Shown here: positions 52,960-61,384 of the stretch, piece by piece
How positions within the stretch are numbered: the stretch's first letter is position 1
Layout: each line of letters begins with the position of its first letter
Assembly (NCBI GenBank): GCA_016716225.1
Contig: JADJWT010000001.1
Span: 682,001-746,000 of the forward strand
Direction: 5' to 3'
Source of the DNA: Ignavibacteriota bacterium
GTDB taxonomy: Bacteria > Bacteroidota > Ignavibacteria > Ignavibacteriales > Melioribacteraceae
DNA length: 64,000 nucleotides
Position numbers and translations under genes: made by a program
The notes under the pieces: generated by a model
Seen by the model: only the letters and a program-made list of their open reading frames with translations
What the model was told of the DNA's origin: nothing
The model's database searches: none

Positions 52960-55029
52960 TTATTTCATCAAAATCATTTTTCTTGTATTTTGATAATTCT
53001 TACCACTTATACCAACTGCTTGAATTGAATATAAATAAATTCCGCTTGCTAAATCTTTTCCATCAAAATTTATTGAATGATTACCGGCATTATAATTTTT
53101 ATTACTTATTTCTAATAATTTTTGACCTAATAAATTATAAACATTTAAAACAACTTTAGAATTTTCCGGCAGACTAAAACTTATTGATGTAGATGGATTA
53201 AATGGATTGGGATAGTTTTGGAATAATCCATATTCTTCTGGAATTTTGTCAAAATCAATATCTGTTAACGGACTAAAATTTGCTACAATTTCTTTCTGAA
53301 CACTAACTTTAAATGTCAAAACAGAATCTGAACTTATAACTATACTGTTATCCGTCCAATTATCAAATTTCCATCCATCATTAGCAATAGCTTTGATATT
53401 TGCTTGTGCACCCTCTCCATAAATTCCGGCTCCTACAATTGTCCCGCCATTTATTGGGTTACTTGTTCCAATGATTTCAACTGGAGATGCTCCATTTTGA
53501 ATTATTTTTAAAGAATCTTGAATATTTTCACTTACAATGTAAATTGTTCCAACTCTTTTACTTGTATCCGTATTTACATGAAAATTAATAAGAATAGATG
53601 CATCCCCATCTGCCCCACTGATAGAAGGTACAATCCAATTGTTGCTATTATTTATTGTCCAAGTTTGATTTGATTCAATATAAAAACTTACTGAGCCTGC
53701 TTTATTAGAAACTTCCCAAAATGAAGGATTAATACTGATGTAAAAATCTGCTCCTGTCTGTTTAATTTTAAGTGTTCGTATAATTACATCATTGCTCAAA
53801 GTAATTATAGCAATTCTTTCAGCATTACTATTGTTTTTTAGATACGAAATTGCAATTGAAGCATTTCCAAAACTATCAGACGGTGAAATTGTTATCCAAT
53901 CAACATTACTTGATAGTGACCAATTTGTGTTAGATTCAATGTTTAAAATAAAATCTCCACTATGAAAATCCACATTTATCGAATCTGGTGATAATAGTTC
54001 TAAATAACTTGCAGGTTTACCAACCTGAGTTATTTTAATATTACGTGTTATATTTCCTCCACTTACAGTAATTATTGCCTCTCTATCAATCTCTAAATTA
54101 TTTTCAAGATAATTTATTGTAAATGAACCGTTATCAATACCTGAAACAACAGAACTTGATATCCAATCAGAATTTTCACTTACTGACCAATTAACATTAG
54201 ATTCAATTATAAAATCAACCTGTCCGGATGAAAAACTTACATTTTGATTTTGTGGAGAAATATTTAAAGTATCAGGAGCAACAACTGTACCATATGTTAC
54301 AACTTTTAAATTACGATAGGTTAAACCAGGAACTGAGTTTGTATATTTATCACCTACTCCAGGAGCACTACCTAACCAAATTTTATGATCTTTTGGAACA
54401 TAATCATAAATGCCATCAGTAACCGACCAAACAGCGGTACCATTTATACTAATGGTAAACTTTTTATTTTTCCATTCTGCTTTAACAGTATACCATGTTG
54501 TTGAATTTGTAATATAATTAATACCTGTAGGTTCTTCTCCCCAATCCTTTGCAATTAATCCCTCGCTATCATAACCAAAAACAGCCTTTGTTGCATTTAG
54601 TCTTTCTGGTGTAGGTGCTGAACATTGAATTACGGATTTGAATGCATTTTTATTTTGTCTATAATGAAAATTCCATCTGAAAAAATTCGTTTTGAAATCA
54701 TCGAAATACATTATTGGCTCTGTAATTCCCCGACCATCATACATTCCAAAAAAACCATTGTCCGCATCACCTTCTGGATCTTCAATTGCCGCGGCGGTAA
54801 AACCTTTAATCTGAAATTCTAAATAGCCATTGGGAACTTCATATGGTAGTTTATAAAGAATATGTCCCGTGCCTTTACCAGGTTTATAACCTTCTGAAGT
54901 AAAAGAACCTCCTACTAATGTGCCATGAGATGTACCACCAATTAAAGGATCTTCAAAAATAGTTGTTTGAGAAAAATGACTATTATTAATTAAAAAAATA
55001 AAGATTATAAAATGTAATACCTTTTTCAT
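52960..55029 (-). CDS. Secreted lectin-like/BACON protein with T9SS sorting domain (paralogue 1)
   Basis: A large secreted protein of 689 residues. ATG 55029 has GGGAAAC just upstream and opens directly into a signal peptide (VLHFIIFIFLINNSHFSQ). Residues about 20-245 form a jelly-roll-like domain (FEDPLIGGTSHGT, GHILYKLPYEVPNGYLEFQI, DNGFFGMYDGRGI, WTISINGTAV-type strands). Three BACON Ig-like repeats (about 255-500) carry the SxxVNWSxSxxxDW pattern and end in ITQVG-like motifs. Next is an InlB B-type repeat (GGTIVGAGIYGEGAQ, NDGWKFDNW). The C-terminal sorting domain starts YPNPFNPSTSISFSLP and ends RKMILMK. It is about 70 percent identical to the next gene in the N-terminal domain. Likely a cell-surface glycan-binding protein. 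Confidence 0.88.
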   Translation of the reverse strand: MKKVLHFIIFIFLINNSHFSQTTIFEDPLIGGTSHGTLVGGSFTSEGYKPGKGTGHILYKLPYEVPNGYLEFQIKGFTAAAIEDPEGDADNGFFGMYDGRGITEPIMYFDDFKTNFFRWNFHYRQNKNAFKSVIQCSAPTPERLNATKAVFGYDSEGLIAKDWGEEPTGINYITNSTTWYTVKAEWKNKKFTISINGTAVWSVTDGIYDYVPKDHKIWLGSAPGVGDKYTNSVPGLTYRNLKVVTYGTVVAPDTLNISPQNQNVSFSSGQVDFIIESNVNWSVSENSDWISSSVVSGIDNGSFTINYLENNLEIDREAIITVSGGNITRNIKITQVGKPASYLELLSPDSINVDFHSGDFILNIESNTNWSLSSNVDWITISPSDSFGNASIAISYLKNNSNAERIAIITLSNDVIIRTLKIKQTGADFYISINPSFWEVSNKAGSVSFYIESNQTWTINNSNNWIVPSISGADGDASILINFHVNTDTSKRVGTIYIVSENIQDSLKIIQNGASPVEIIGTSNPINGGTIVGAGIYGEGAQANIKAIANDGWKFDNWTDNSIVISSDSVLTFKVSVQKEIVANFSPLTDIDFDKIPEEYGLFQNYPNPFNPSTSISFSLPENSKVVLNVYNLLGQKLLEISNKNYNAGNHSINFDGKDLASGIYLYSIQAVGISGKNYQNTRKMILMK

Positions 55030-55267
55030 ATATGTTTCCCTAAAAATGTTACAAACTATTAGTAGTGAATATTTTATTGTATTCAAATTTTGTTAAATGT
55101 AAATAAAATGGAGTAAATAAGAAATAAATTGCTAAAAATCACATTTTAAAAATAATAATTAAATATAAATTTGTAAGTGTACAAAACGCAGGTCAAAGTA
55201 AGAGTTTGATAGTACTGAAATTATAATCTGATAATTTTTACAAAAAATTAATCTTTTCAAAAGATAT

Positions 55268-55295
55268 AAAAAAACCCACCATAAGTGGGTTTTTT
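55268..55295. terminator. Strong bidirectional terminator
   Basis: AAAAAACCCAC and GTGGGTTTTTT form an 11-bp perfect stem with a five-base loop just after the stop of paralogue 2 (55316). The rest of the 286-base gap 55030-55315 holds no gene; 55053-55064 carries AAACTATTAGTA, repeated upstream of paralogue 2. Confidence 0.88.
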
Positions 55296-55315
55296 ATTTG
55301 TCATGTGAAACCTAT

Positions 55316-57538
55316 CTATTCAAGTAAAATCATTTTACTAGTTTTAACGAACTTACCTGAACGTATTGTGTAAAAATAAATTCCTGAAGAAAGCTTTGAA
55401 GCATTAAAAGTTACATTATAAGTTCCTTCTGTTTTGTACTCAGATATTAATTGTTCAACAATTTGTCCCAAAGAATTATATACTGCTAATTCAGTGTAAC
55501 CAGCAACAGGTAATGAAAATTGTATTGTTGTGGTTGGGTTAAAAGGATTAGGATAATTGCCAACGGAAAATTTATTTGGTATTTCTTTTACTTCTTCTAA
55601 AACTAAGTTACTGAAATCGGCTTCTGGTGTTTCACCATTTGATTTAGCTAAAACACCACTTGCAGACTGATTTATAGTAATTGTTTTAGTAATTCCTTCA
55701 CCAGAAAAAATTAAATTCCCACTTCTTGATTTTCCAGTTAAATTTGCATGAACTCTAACTGTGACCACTCCATTACCAGTTCCGTTTTTAGGCGATTTAC
55801 TAATCCATCCACCAACAATTCCTGTATTATCCTTAACTGACCAGGTAATATTTGAACTTACATTTACGTTAAATGAACCTGCTGAACCAGAAATATTTAT
55901 TGTAGAAGGAACATCTATATAATTTCCGCTTCCTCCACCACTATTACTACCTGTTCCAGCTTGTGTTACTAAAATACTCTTAGTAATACCCCCACCTGAA
56001 AATATCAAATTTCCGGTACGTGAAGTAGCCGAAGTATTTACTTTATATTTCATTGTAACTGATCCATTTCCTGTACCATTCTTTGGAGTTTTTGTTATCC
56101 AGCTGCCTTGACTTCCAGTGTTGTCTTTAACTGTCCAAGCAATATTTGATTCAACATTAACTTCTATTGAGCCAGCATCACTTGGAATATTTAAGGAAAC
56201 TGGAACATTTATAAAACTTCCACCTGTAGAACCACCTGTACCAGACTGAGTAATAGTAGCAGTTCTTGTTATTCCACCACCTGAAACTGTTACAGTTGCT
56301 GTTCTGGAACTTGAACCTGTATTTGCTGTAAATGAAGCACTTAAATTTCCGTTATTACTTCCTGATGTAGGAGCAATGGTTAACCAGCTAGCATCATCAC
56401 TAACATTCCAGCTAACATTTGAACTAACCGCAATATTTGTACTTCCAGCACTTGATCCAACATTCTGTGTTGAAGGACTAATACTTAAACTGTTAACAGG
56501 AGTTGTTGATGTGCCAGACTGAGTAATAGTAGCAGTTCTAGTTATTCCACCACCTGAAACTGTTACGGTTGCTGTTCTGGAACTTGAACCTGTATTTGCT
56601 GTAAATGAAGCACTTAAATTTCCGTTATTACTTCCTGATGTAGGAGCAATGGTTAACCAGCTAGCATCATCACTAACATTCCAGCTAACATTTGAACTAA
56701 CCGCAATATTTGTACTTCCAGCACTTGATCCAACATTCTGTGTTGAAGGACTAATACTTAAACTGTTAACAGGAGTTGTTGAACCACCATAAGTAACAAC
56801 TTTAAGATTTCTATAAACTACACCAGGTACAGAATTGACGTATTTATCAGTATGTCCTGGTGCGCTACCAAGCCAAATTTTATGATCTATTGGTGCATAA
56901 TCATATGGTCCCTCTACTTGCCAAACAACAGTTCCATTGATTGAAACTGAAAATTCTTTATTGTGCCAAGTAGCTCTAATTTTATACCATGATGTTGTAT
57001 TTGTTGAATAATTACTACCTGTTGGCTCTTCACCCCAATCTTTTGCAATTAGGCCTGAACTGTTCACACCAAATACCGCTACTGAAGCATTAAGTCTATT
57101 TGATGTTGGAGCAGCGCATTGTAAAACACTTTTATATGCTCCCCTATTCTGCCTATAATGGAAATTCCATCTAAAGAAATTTGTTTTAAAGTCGTTGAAA
57201 TATTGAATAGGTTCTGAAATACCTCGGCCATCGTACATAGCAAAAATTCCATTATCTGCATCTCCTTCAGCATCTTGAATCGCAGAAGCAGAAAAACCTT
57301 TAATTTCAAATTCCATATAACCATTTGGAACTTGATAAGGTAATTTATATAAAATATGACCTGTACCAACCCCAGGTTTATATCCCTCTGATGTAAATGA
57401 ACCACCAACCGCTGTACCATAAGAAGTTCCCCCAGTTAATGGATCTTCAAAAACTGTTGTTTGTGCAGAAATTGTATGAAGAAATAAAACAATTAGAACA
57501 CTTATATAACGAATTTTTGATTTTAGATTGACTACCAT
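55316..57538 (-). CDS. Secreted lectin-like/BACON protein with T9SS sorting domain (paralogue 2)
   Basis: A 740-residue secreted protein. ATG 57538 has AAGGAG upstream; signal peptide YISVLIVLFLHTISAQ. The N-terminal jelly-roll domain (about 27-255) is very like that of paralogue 1 (FEDPLTGGTSYGT, WGEEPTGSNY, HKIWLGSAPG). Four BACON-type repeats follow. Repeats 1 and 2 are identical at protein level over 90 residues (VSSNVSWNVSDDASWLTIAP, TVSGGGITRTATITQSGT). Repeats 3 and 4 are a second pair (WTVKDNTGSQGSWITKTPKN and WSVKDNTGIVGGWISKSPKN), separated by a Gly/Ser linker. The C-terminal sorting domain runs from NYPNPFNPTTTIQFSLP to TSKMILLE. No InlB repeat here. Predicted surface glycan binder; no catalytic residues recognised. 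Confidence 0.9.
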   Translation of the reverse strand: MVVNLKSKIRYISVLIVLFLHTISAQTTVFEDPLTGGTSYGTAVGGSFTSEGYKPGVGTGHILYKLPYQVPNGYMEFEIKGFSASAIQDAEGDADNGIFAMYDGRGISEPIQYFNDFKTNFFRWNFHYRQNRGAYKSVLQCAAPTSNRLNASVAVFGVNSSGLIAKDWGEEPTGSNYSTNTTSWYKIRATWHNKEFSVSINGTVVWQVEGPYDYAPIDHKIWLGSAPGHTDKYVNSVPGVVYRNLKVVTYGGSTTPVNSLSISPSTQNVGSSAGSTNIAVSSNVSWNVSDDASWLTIAPTSGSNNGNLSASFTANTGSSSRTATVTVSGGGITRTATITQSGTSTTPVNSLSISPSTQNVGSSAGSTNIAVSSNVSWNVSDDASWLTIAPTSGSNNGNLSASFTANTGSSSRTATVTVSGGGITRTATITQSGTGGSTGGSFINVPVSLNIPSDAGSIEVNVESNIAWTVKDNTGSQGSWITKTPKNGTGNGSVTMKYKVNTSATSRTGNLIFSGGGITKSILVTQAGTGSNSGGGSGNYIDVPSTINISGSAGSFNVNVSSNITWSVKDNTGIVGGWISKSPKNGTGNGVVTVRVHANLTGKSRSGNLIFSGEGITKTITINQSASGVLAKSNGETPEADFSNLVLEEVKEIPNKFSVGNYPNPFNPTTTIQFSLPVAGYTELAVYNSLGQIVEQLISEYKTEGTYNVTFNASKLSSGIYFYTIRSGKFVKTSKMILLE
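56241..56782. repeat. 273-bp near-perfect tandem duplication inside a BACON gene
   Basis: Unit B (56241-56509) and unit A (56514-56782) are identical at all but two positions, offset by 273 bases (91 codons, in frame). Both differences are synonymous. It encodes BACON repeats 1 and 2 of the protein at 55316-57538. Confidence 0.95.
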
Positions 57539-57862
57539 TTTAACTCCTTTTTTATAAATAAAAATTATACAACTTTACAATTGAAATAGGTGGCAAAACT
57601 GAGGTATCCGAATGGATTTCTTAAAAACTATTAGTACCTTAAACTATTGCAAAATTTAAATCCAATTTAGTAAAAACAAGATTTAAGTTACAAGGTAAAA
57701 ATTTATTTTATTTTTAAAAGCTGTGATTAATATCACAACATTTTAAAAAATTTTTTATATAACAAAAATATTTACATTTTTATCGAAGTTGCTGAGTTAA
57801 TATAACATTTTTAAATTGAAAAAAGGAATTTTTATTACAAAGAATAGAATTTGATAAAATAA
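57539..57862. other. Gene-free upstream region of paralogue 2
   Basis: I find no gene in this 324-base AT-rich stretch. It contains AAACTATTAGTA at 57625-57636, the same 12 bases found 24 bases upstream of paralogue 1. No tRNA or small RNA is recognisable. Confidence 0.5.
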
Positions 57863-57897
57863 AAAGGGTGTGAAAATATTTAATTTTCACACCCTTT
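57863..57897. terminator. Strong bidirectional terminator
   Basis: AAAGGGTGTGAAAA (57863-57876) and TTTTCACACCCTTT (57884-57897) form a perfect 14-bp stem just after the stop of the FG-GAP protein gene. Confidence 0.88.
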
Positions 57898-57922
57898 ATG
57901 TTAATTTAGTTTATTTTATATT

Positions 57923-60922
57923 TTATTTAAGTAAAATCATCTTTTTAATATCTGTAAAATTTTCAGTAGATAACTTGTAAAAATAAATGCCACTTTTCAA
58001 ATCTAATGCATTAAATGACATTTCATAAAATCCGGAACGCATTTTTTTGTTTAAAAGTACCTTTACATTTTCTCCAAGGATATTAAAAATACTTAGATTT
58101 ACAAATGATTCTTCTTTTATACTAAACTTAATCATCGTACTAGGATTAAATGGATTTGGATAATTTTGATAAAGTTCGAATGTTAAAGGAATTTGAGAGA
58201 TTTCATCTAAATCAGTAACAATTACACTGATAATATTACTAAATTCACTTGTATTATCGTGGATATCAACCGCAGCAATAATATAATAAATAGTCGCATT
58301 ATAATTTACATCTGAATCAACAAAAAATGTATCAGTTGTTGAGTAAGTGAATGTACTCATCGTATCTGGATTGAAATTATTTTCAAACGATCTATATATA
58401 ATATAGTGTTGAATATCATTTTCGCTATTCTTATCCCAAAATAATTTAACTTTATTATCTACTTTTTCTAATGAAAATCCATTAGGTTTTGAAGGAGATG
58501 TTATATCAATTACTCTAGCAGATAATAATTCACTTAATTCGCTTTCATTTCCCGTTGAATCGATTGCAGAAATTCCATAAAAATACTTATTACCATATTC
58601 AAGAGAAAAGTCAGTATAAAATGTATCTATAGTAGACACTAAAAATGTATTTGTGGAATCATTTGTAAATGTAGAATCTAAAGAACGATATATATTGTAA
58701 TTCATTAAATCTTGTTCGTTGTTTTTCTTCCATGTTAACTTTATACCATCACCAATTATAGAAGTTGAAAGTAAAATTGGAGTTGCTGGCGGAGTAATGT
58801 CGGGATAAAAATCATTTATACTTATTATTTGATTTGTATTTACGATATATTCTATGGAATGACCACTTAAAAAAACAACAACTAATTTTACTTGATCTCT
58901 CTGTCCACATCCAAAATGTAACACAGGATCATCTTGAGATAGATATCCTTGATTGCTATGCGCTTGTCTGAAACTAATTAGAGAATCACCATTTATTGAA
59001 TATAAATATACTTTTGCACCAAAAGCACCAATTTGTCCGTCTGCAGTTTTTAGCTTAACTTTTAAATACTTGTTTGTACCACCATAATCATTTCTATAAA
59101 GCCTATTGTATATTCTTTTCTGGCCCAATGCAAAATCCACATCACCATCATTATCTATATCAGCAAATGAAACTGTTCTAGGATCATTAACTGTACCAAC
59201 ACTATAATTTATTTCTTGAAATGTCATATCACCTTTGTTAATGAAAGCTGTACCAACACCAGGAACAATTAAATCCCAAAAACCATCATTATTTAAGTCT
59301 GCTATACCTCTCATATAAATATATGTACTTCCTTGTGGAATATATGAGACTTCCGTAAAAGTTTTATTTCCATTATTCTTAAATATTTTTTCACCACTAA
59401 CTATATCAAGTAATCCATCACTATCCAAGTCCCACAAAGTAACACCATCATAACTTGCATTACATAAGTCTAAACCTGTATTTTCTAATTTTACAAACTG
59501 TCCATTAATGTTTTCCATAATTTCAACGCATCGTCCATCTAAATTCCCTTGATATACACATAGTACCAAATCCATGTCACCATCATTATCTATATCTCCA
59601 TCACATACGCCTTGGTCTCCTCGTTTTGCTCTCAGTCCATTATCAATTCTTGTAAATATGAAATCACCGTCGTTTCTATAGAATTCATTTTCTTCACTTG
59701 TTGCATACCAACTATTTCCAAATAAATCTAAATCTCCATCATTATCAAAATCAAAGGCAGCAACACCTCTTGTTGACATATTTATATCTTCAATTCCACT
59801 TAAACTAAATTTATCAACAAAATAACCTAGTTGATCATTTTTGTTCATATATGGAATATTTTTTGTATAGGATCCATTCCATCCATCATAATCTCCGTCA
59901 TTATCTAAATCAGCCCAAACCCATCCATGGCTTCCTTTTGTATCAAAATTGTCAATTCCTCTTTCAACACCTTTTTCGGTAAATACTCCGCTGCCGTTGT
60001 TCTCAAAAAATAAATCAGCCATTGCAGCACTATTATTCATAGTAATGTACATATCTGGATCTTGATCATTATCCACATCAGCAAACATAACTCCATGTCC
60101 ACCATATTTTCCGGAATTGTAAGCATCGCCTATAAGATTACTTGTTGTAATATCATTTATTGTGATATTTTGATAATCATATTCTTGAAGACCGGCTAAG
60201 TAATTCTGTTCAACTTGTTCATCTGTCAAAGCTTTACTATATATAGCATTTAAAAAAAATGTGCCCAACCAATATCTAAAGGTTCCGTAGTCACTTCCTA
60301 TAAAAAGAAAATACGAATCATCCCATGTAGAAAAATCTCCAGTTACTGTATCTTGAGCAACAATTTCGTTATTCCAATATAATTTTATAACACCGTCAGC
60401 TCTATGTGTAAAAACAAAATGGGTTAATTTTACATCAAAATTAAAAATTTTCCACTCATATCCATTTTCTGGCGATGTTGAAGTTCTGCAGTGAAATCCA
60501 AAATCATTTTTTAATTGCCAAAATTTAAGATTTGTTGTATGTATGTTGTTATTTGTCAAAGTTAGCATTCTTGAAACAACATCTCTTGTTGTATCTTGAG
60601 GTATAAACCAAGCTTCATATGTAACTTCATTTGTTGTTTTGCATGCGCTTATTACTTTTGTTGCAGCTACAGAAGATTTTACATTTATATCACCATTTAT
60701 TTTTAATCCAGGATTTTTCCAAGTAACAAGATTACTATTTGTTATAGCTAAATTTAACGGCGCTCCAACATTTGAAATGTCATTTACAGTTGTTCCGGAA
60801 GTTTCTGAAAAATCGTACAGAACTTGCAAGTCATCTGTAACACGTTGTGTTTGACCTAAAACTAAAGTTCCCAAGTTTAGAACAAAAACCAAGATTATAA
60901 AGATTTTATTAAAGTTTTTCAT
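57923..60922 (-). CDS. Secreted LamG/FG-GAP/UnbV/FnIII protein with T9SS sorting domain
   Basis: A 999-residue surface or secreted protein. Signal peptide at residues 1-23 (IFIILVFVLNLGTLVLGQ). A LamG/concanavalin-type domain (about 30-245) contains YEAWFIPQDTTRD and DDSYFLFIGSDYG. Then come seven calcium-loop FG-GAP/VCBS motifs (DVDNDQDPDMY, DLDNDGDYDGW, DFDNDGDLDLF, DIDNDGDMDLV, DLDSDGLLDIV, DLNNDGFWDLI, DIDNDGDVDFA), which should form a beta-propeller. An ASPIC/UnbV segment follows (GQIGAFGAKVYLYS, HFGCGQRDQV), then two fibronectin III domains (about 740-915), and a sorting domain starting YQNYPNPFNPSTMIKFS. AAAAAGG lies before ATG 60922. No catalytic motif; adhesion or glycan binding is likely. 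A heptamer repeat lies directly upstream. Confidence 0.92.
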   Translation of the reverse strand: MKNFNKIFIILVFVLNLGTLVLGQTQRVTDDLQVLYDFSETSGTTVNDISNVGAPLNLAITNSNLVTWKNPGLKINGDINVKSSVAATKVISACKTTNEVTYEAWFIPQDTTRDVVSRMLTLTNNNIHTTNLKFWQLKNDFGFHCRTSTSPENGYEWKIFNFDVKLTHFVFTHRADGVIKLYWNNEIVAQDTVTGDFSTWDDSYFLFIGSDYGTFRYWLGTFFLNAIYSKALTDEQVEQNYLAGLQEYDYQNITINDITTSNLIGDAYNSGKYGGHGVMFADVDNDQDPDMYITMNNSAAMADLFFENNGSGVFTEKGVERGIDNFDTKGSHGWVWADLDNDGDYDGWNGSYTKNIPYMNKNDQLGYFVDKFSLSGIEDINMSTRGVAAFDFDNDGDLDLFGNSWYATSEENEFYRNDGDFIFTRIDNGLRAKRGDQGVCDGDIDNDGDMDLVLCVYQGNLDGRCVEIMENINGQFVKLENTGLDLCNASYDGVTLWDLDSDGLLDIVSGEKIFKNNGNKTFTEVSYIPQGSTYIYMRGIADLNNDGFWDLIVPGVGTAFINKGDMTFQEINYSVGTVNDPRTVSFADIDNDGDVDFALGQKRIYNRLYRNDYGGTNKYLKVKLKTADGQIGAFGAKVYLYSINGDSLISFRQAHSNQGYLSQDDPVLHFGCGQRDQVKLVVVFLSGHSIEYIVNTNQIISINDFYPDITPPATPILLSTSIIGDGIKLTWKKNNEQDLMNYNIYRSLDSTFTNDSTNTFLVSTIDTFYTDFSLEYGNKYFYGISAIDSTGNESELSELLSARVIDITSPSKPNGFSLEKVDNKVKLFWDKNSENDIQHYIIYRSFENNFNPDTMSTFTYSTTDTFFVDSDVNYNATIYYIIAAVDIHDNTSEFSNIISVIVTDLDEISQIPLTFELYQNYPNPFNPSTMIKFSIKEESFVNLSIFNILGENVKVLLNKKMRSGFYEMSFNALDLKSGIYFYKLSTENFTDIKKMILLK

Positions 60923-60941
60923 AATTTGCCTTTTTACAAGT

Positions 60942-60969
60942 TATAAGTTATAAGTTATAAGTTATAAGA
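60942..60969. repeat. Four tandem copies of TTATAAG upstream of a secreted-protein gene
   Basis: Four perfect 7-base units (60942-60948, 60949-60955, 60956-60962, 60963-60969), with a partial unit before them. They lie 20-47 bases upstream of the start codon at 60922, just behind the AAAAAGG ribosome binding site on the minus strand. Confidence 0.9.
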
Positions 60970-61020
60970 TATTTATTAATAATTATCTATTATTTATTTT
61001 TGTAAACTTTTTGAAGTTGA

Positions 61021-61326
61021 TTATAAAAATTGGGAAGACATTAAGAACTTAATACTTCTAAAGTCCTTTAAAAATATTTTATGAGAAGATAATTTCCTTT
61101 TTATAAAAGAATTTTCAAAAATTAGATTGTTATTTAAAGTTGGGTTGGAATATAAGTTGTAATTTGTTTCTAAATTATTGGTTTCTGCATCATTGTAATA
61201 AATTGTTGAAAGAGGATAAATTTCCGAATTTTTACTTTTTTTAAAATTTACAGTTGATTTCGAATTAAAATCAATATTTAAAAGTAAAATAAAAACGATA
61301 ATTATTATATATTTAATTTTTTTCAT
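61021..61326 (-). CDS. Small hypothetical exported or membrane protein
   Basis: Not recognised. ATG 61326 gives 101 residues beginning with a signal-anchor-like segment (MKKIKYIIIIVFILLLNIDF). The rest is polar, rich in Asn, Ser, Lys and Tyr (IYYNDAETNNLETNYNLYSN), with no cysteine and no motif. A longer reading frame to 61455 would overlap the glycosyltransferase gene and is rejected. There is no clear ribosome binding site. It lies 58 bases downstream of the glycosyltransferase and upstream of the FG-GAP gene, same strand; it may be lineage-specific or a weakly expressed gene. Confidence 0.5.
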   Translation of the reverse strand: MKKIKYIIIIVFILLLNIDFNSKSTVNFKKSKNSEIYPLSTIYYNDAETNNLETNYNLYSNPTLNNNLIFENSFIKRKLSSHKIFLKDFRSIKFLMSSQFL

Positions 61327-61384
61327 GACATTTAAAAAAAATACAAAATAATAGTCAATATCCTTTCTGAGATGGATAACAAGT

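Noticed and set aside
56241..56782. Long direct repeat considered as a CRISPR array or insertion element
   Set aside because: The repeat is two adjacent in-frame copies within one gene with no spacers, no terminal inverted repeats and no transposase. It is a domain duplication.
57570..57597. Bacteroidota-type promoter upstream of the 57538 gene (TTTG plus TAAAGTTG on the minus strand)
   Set aside because: The match is one base off consensus and the 16-base spacing is shorter than usual; in such AT-rich DNA it is not convincing.
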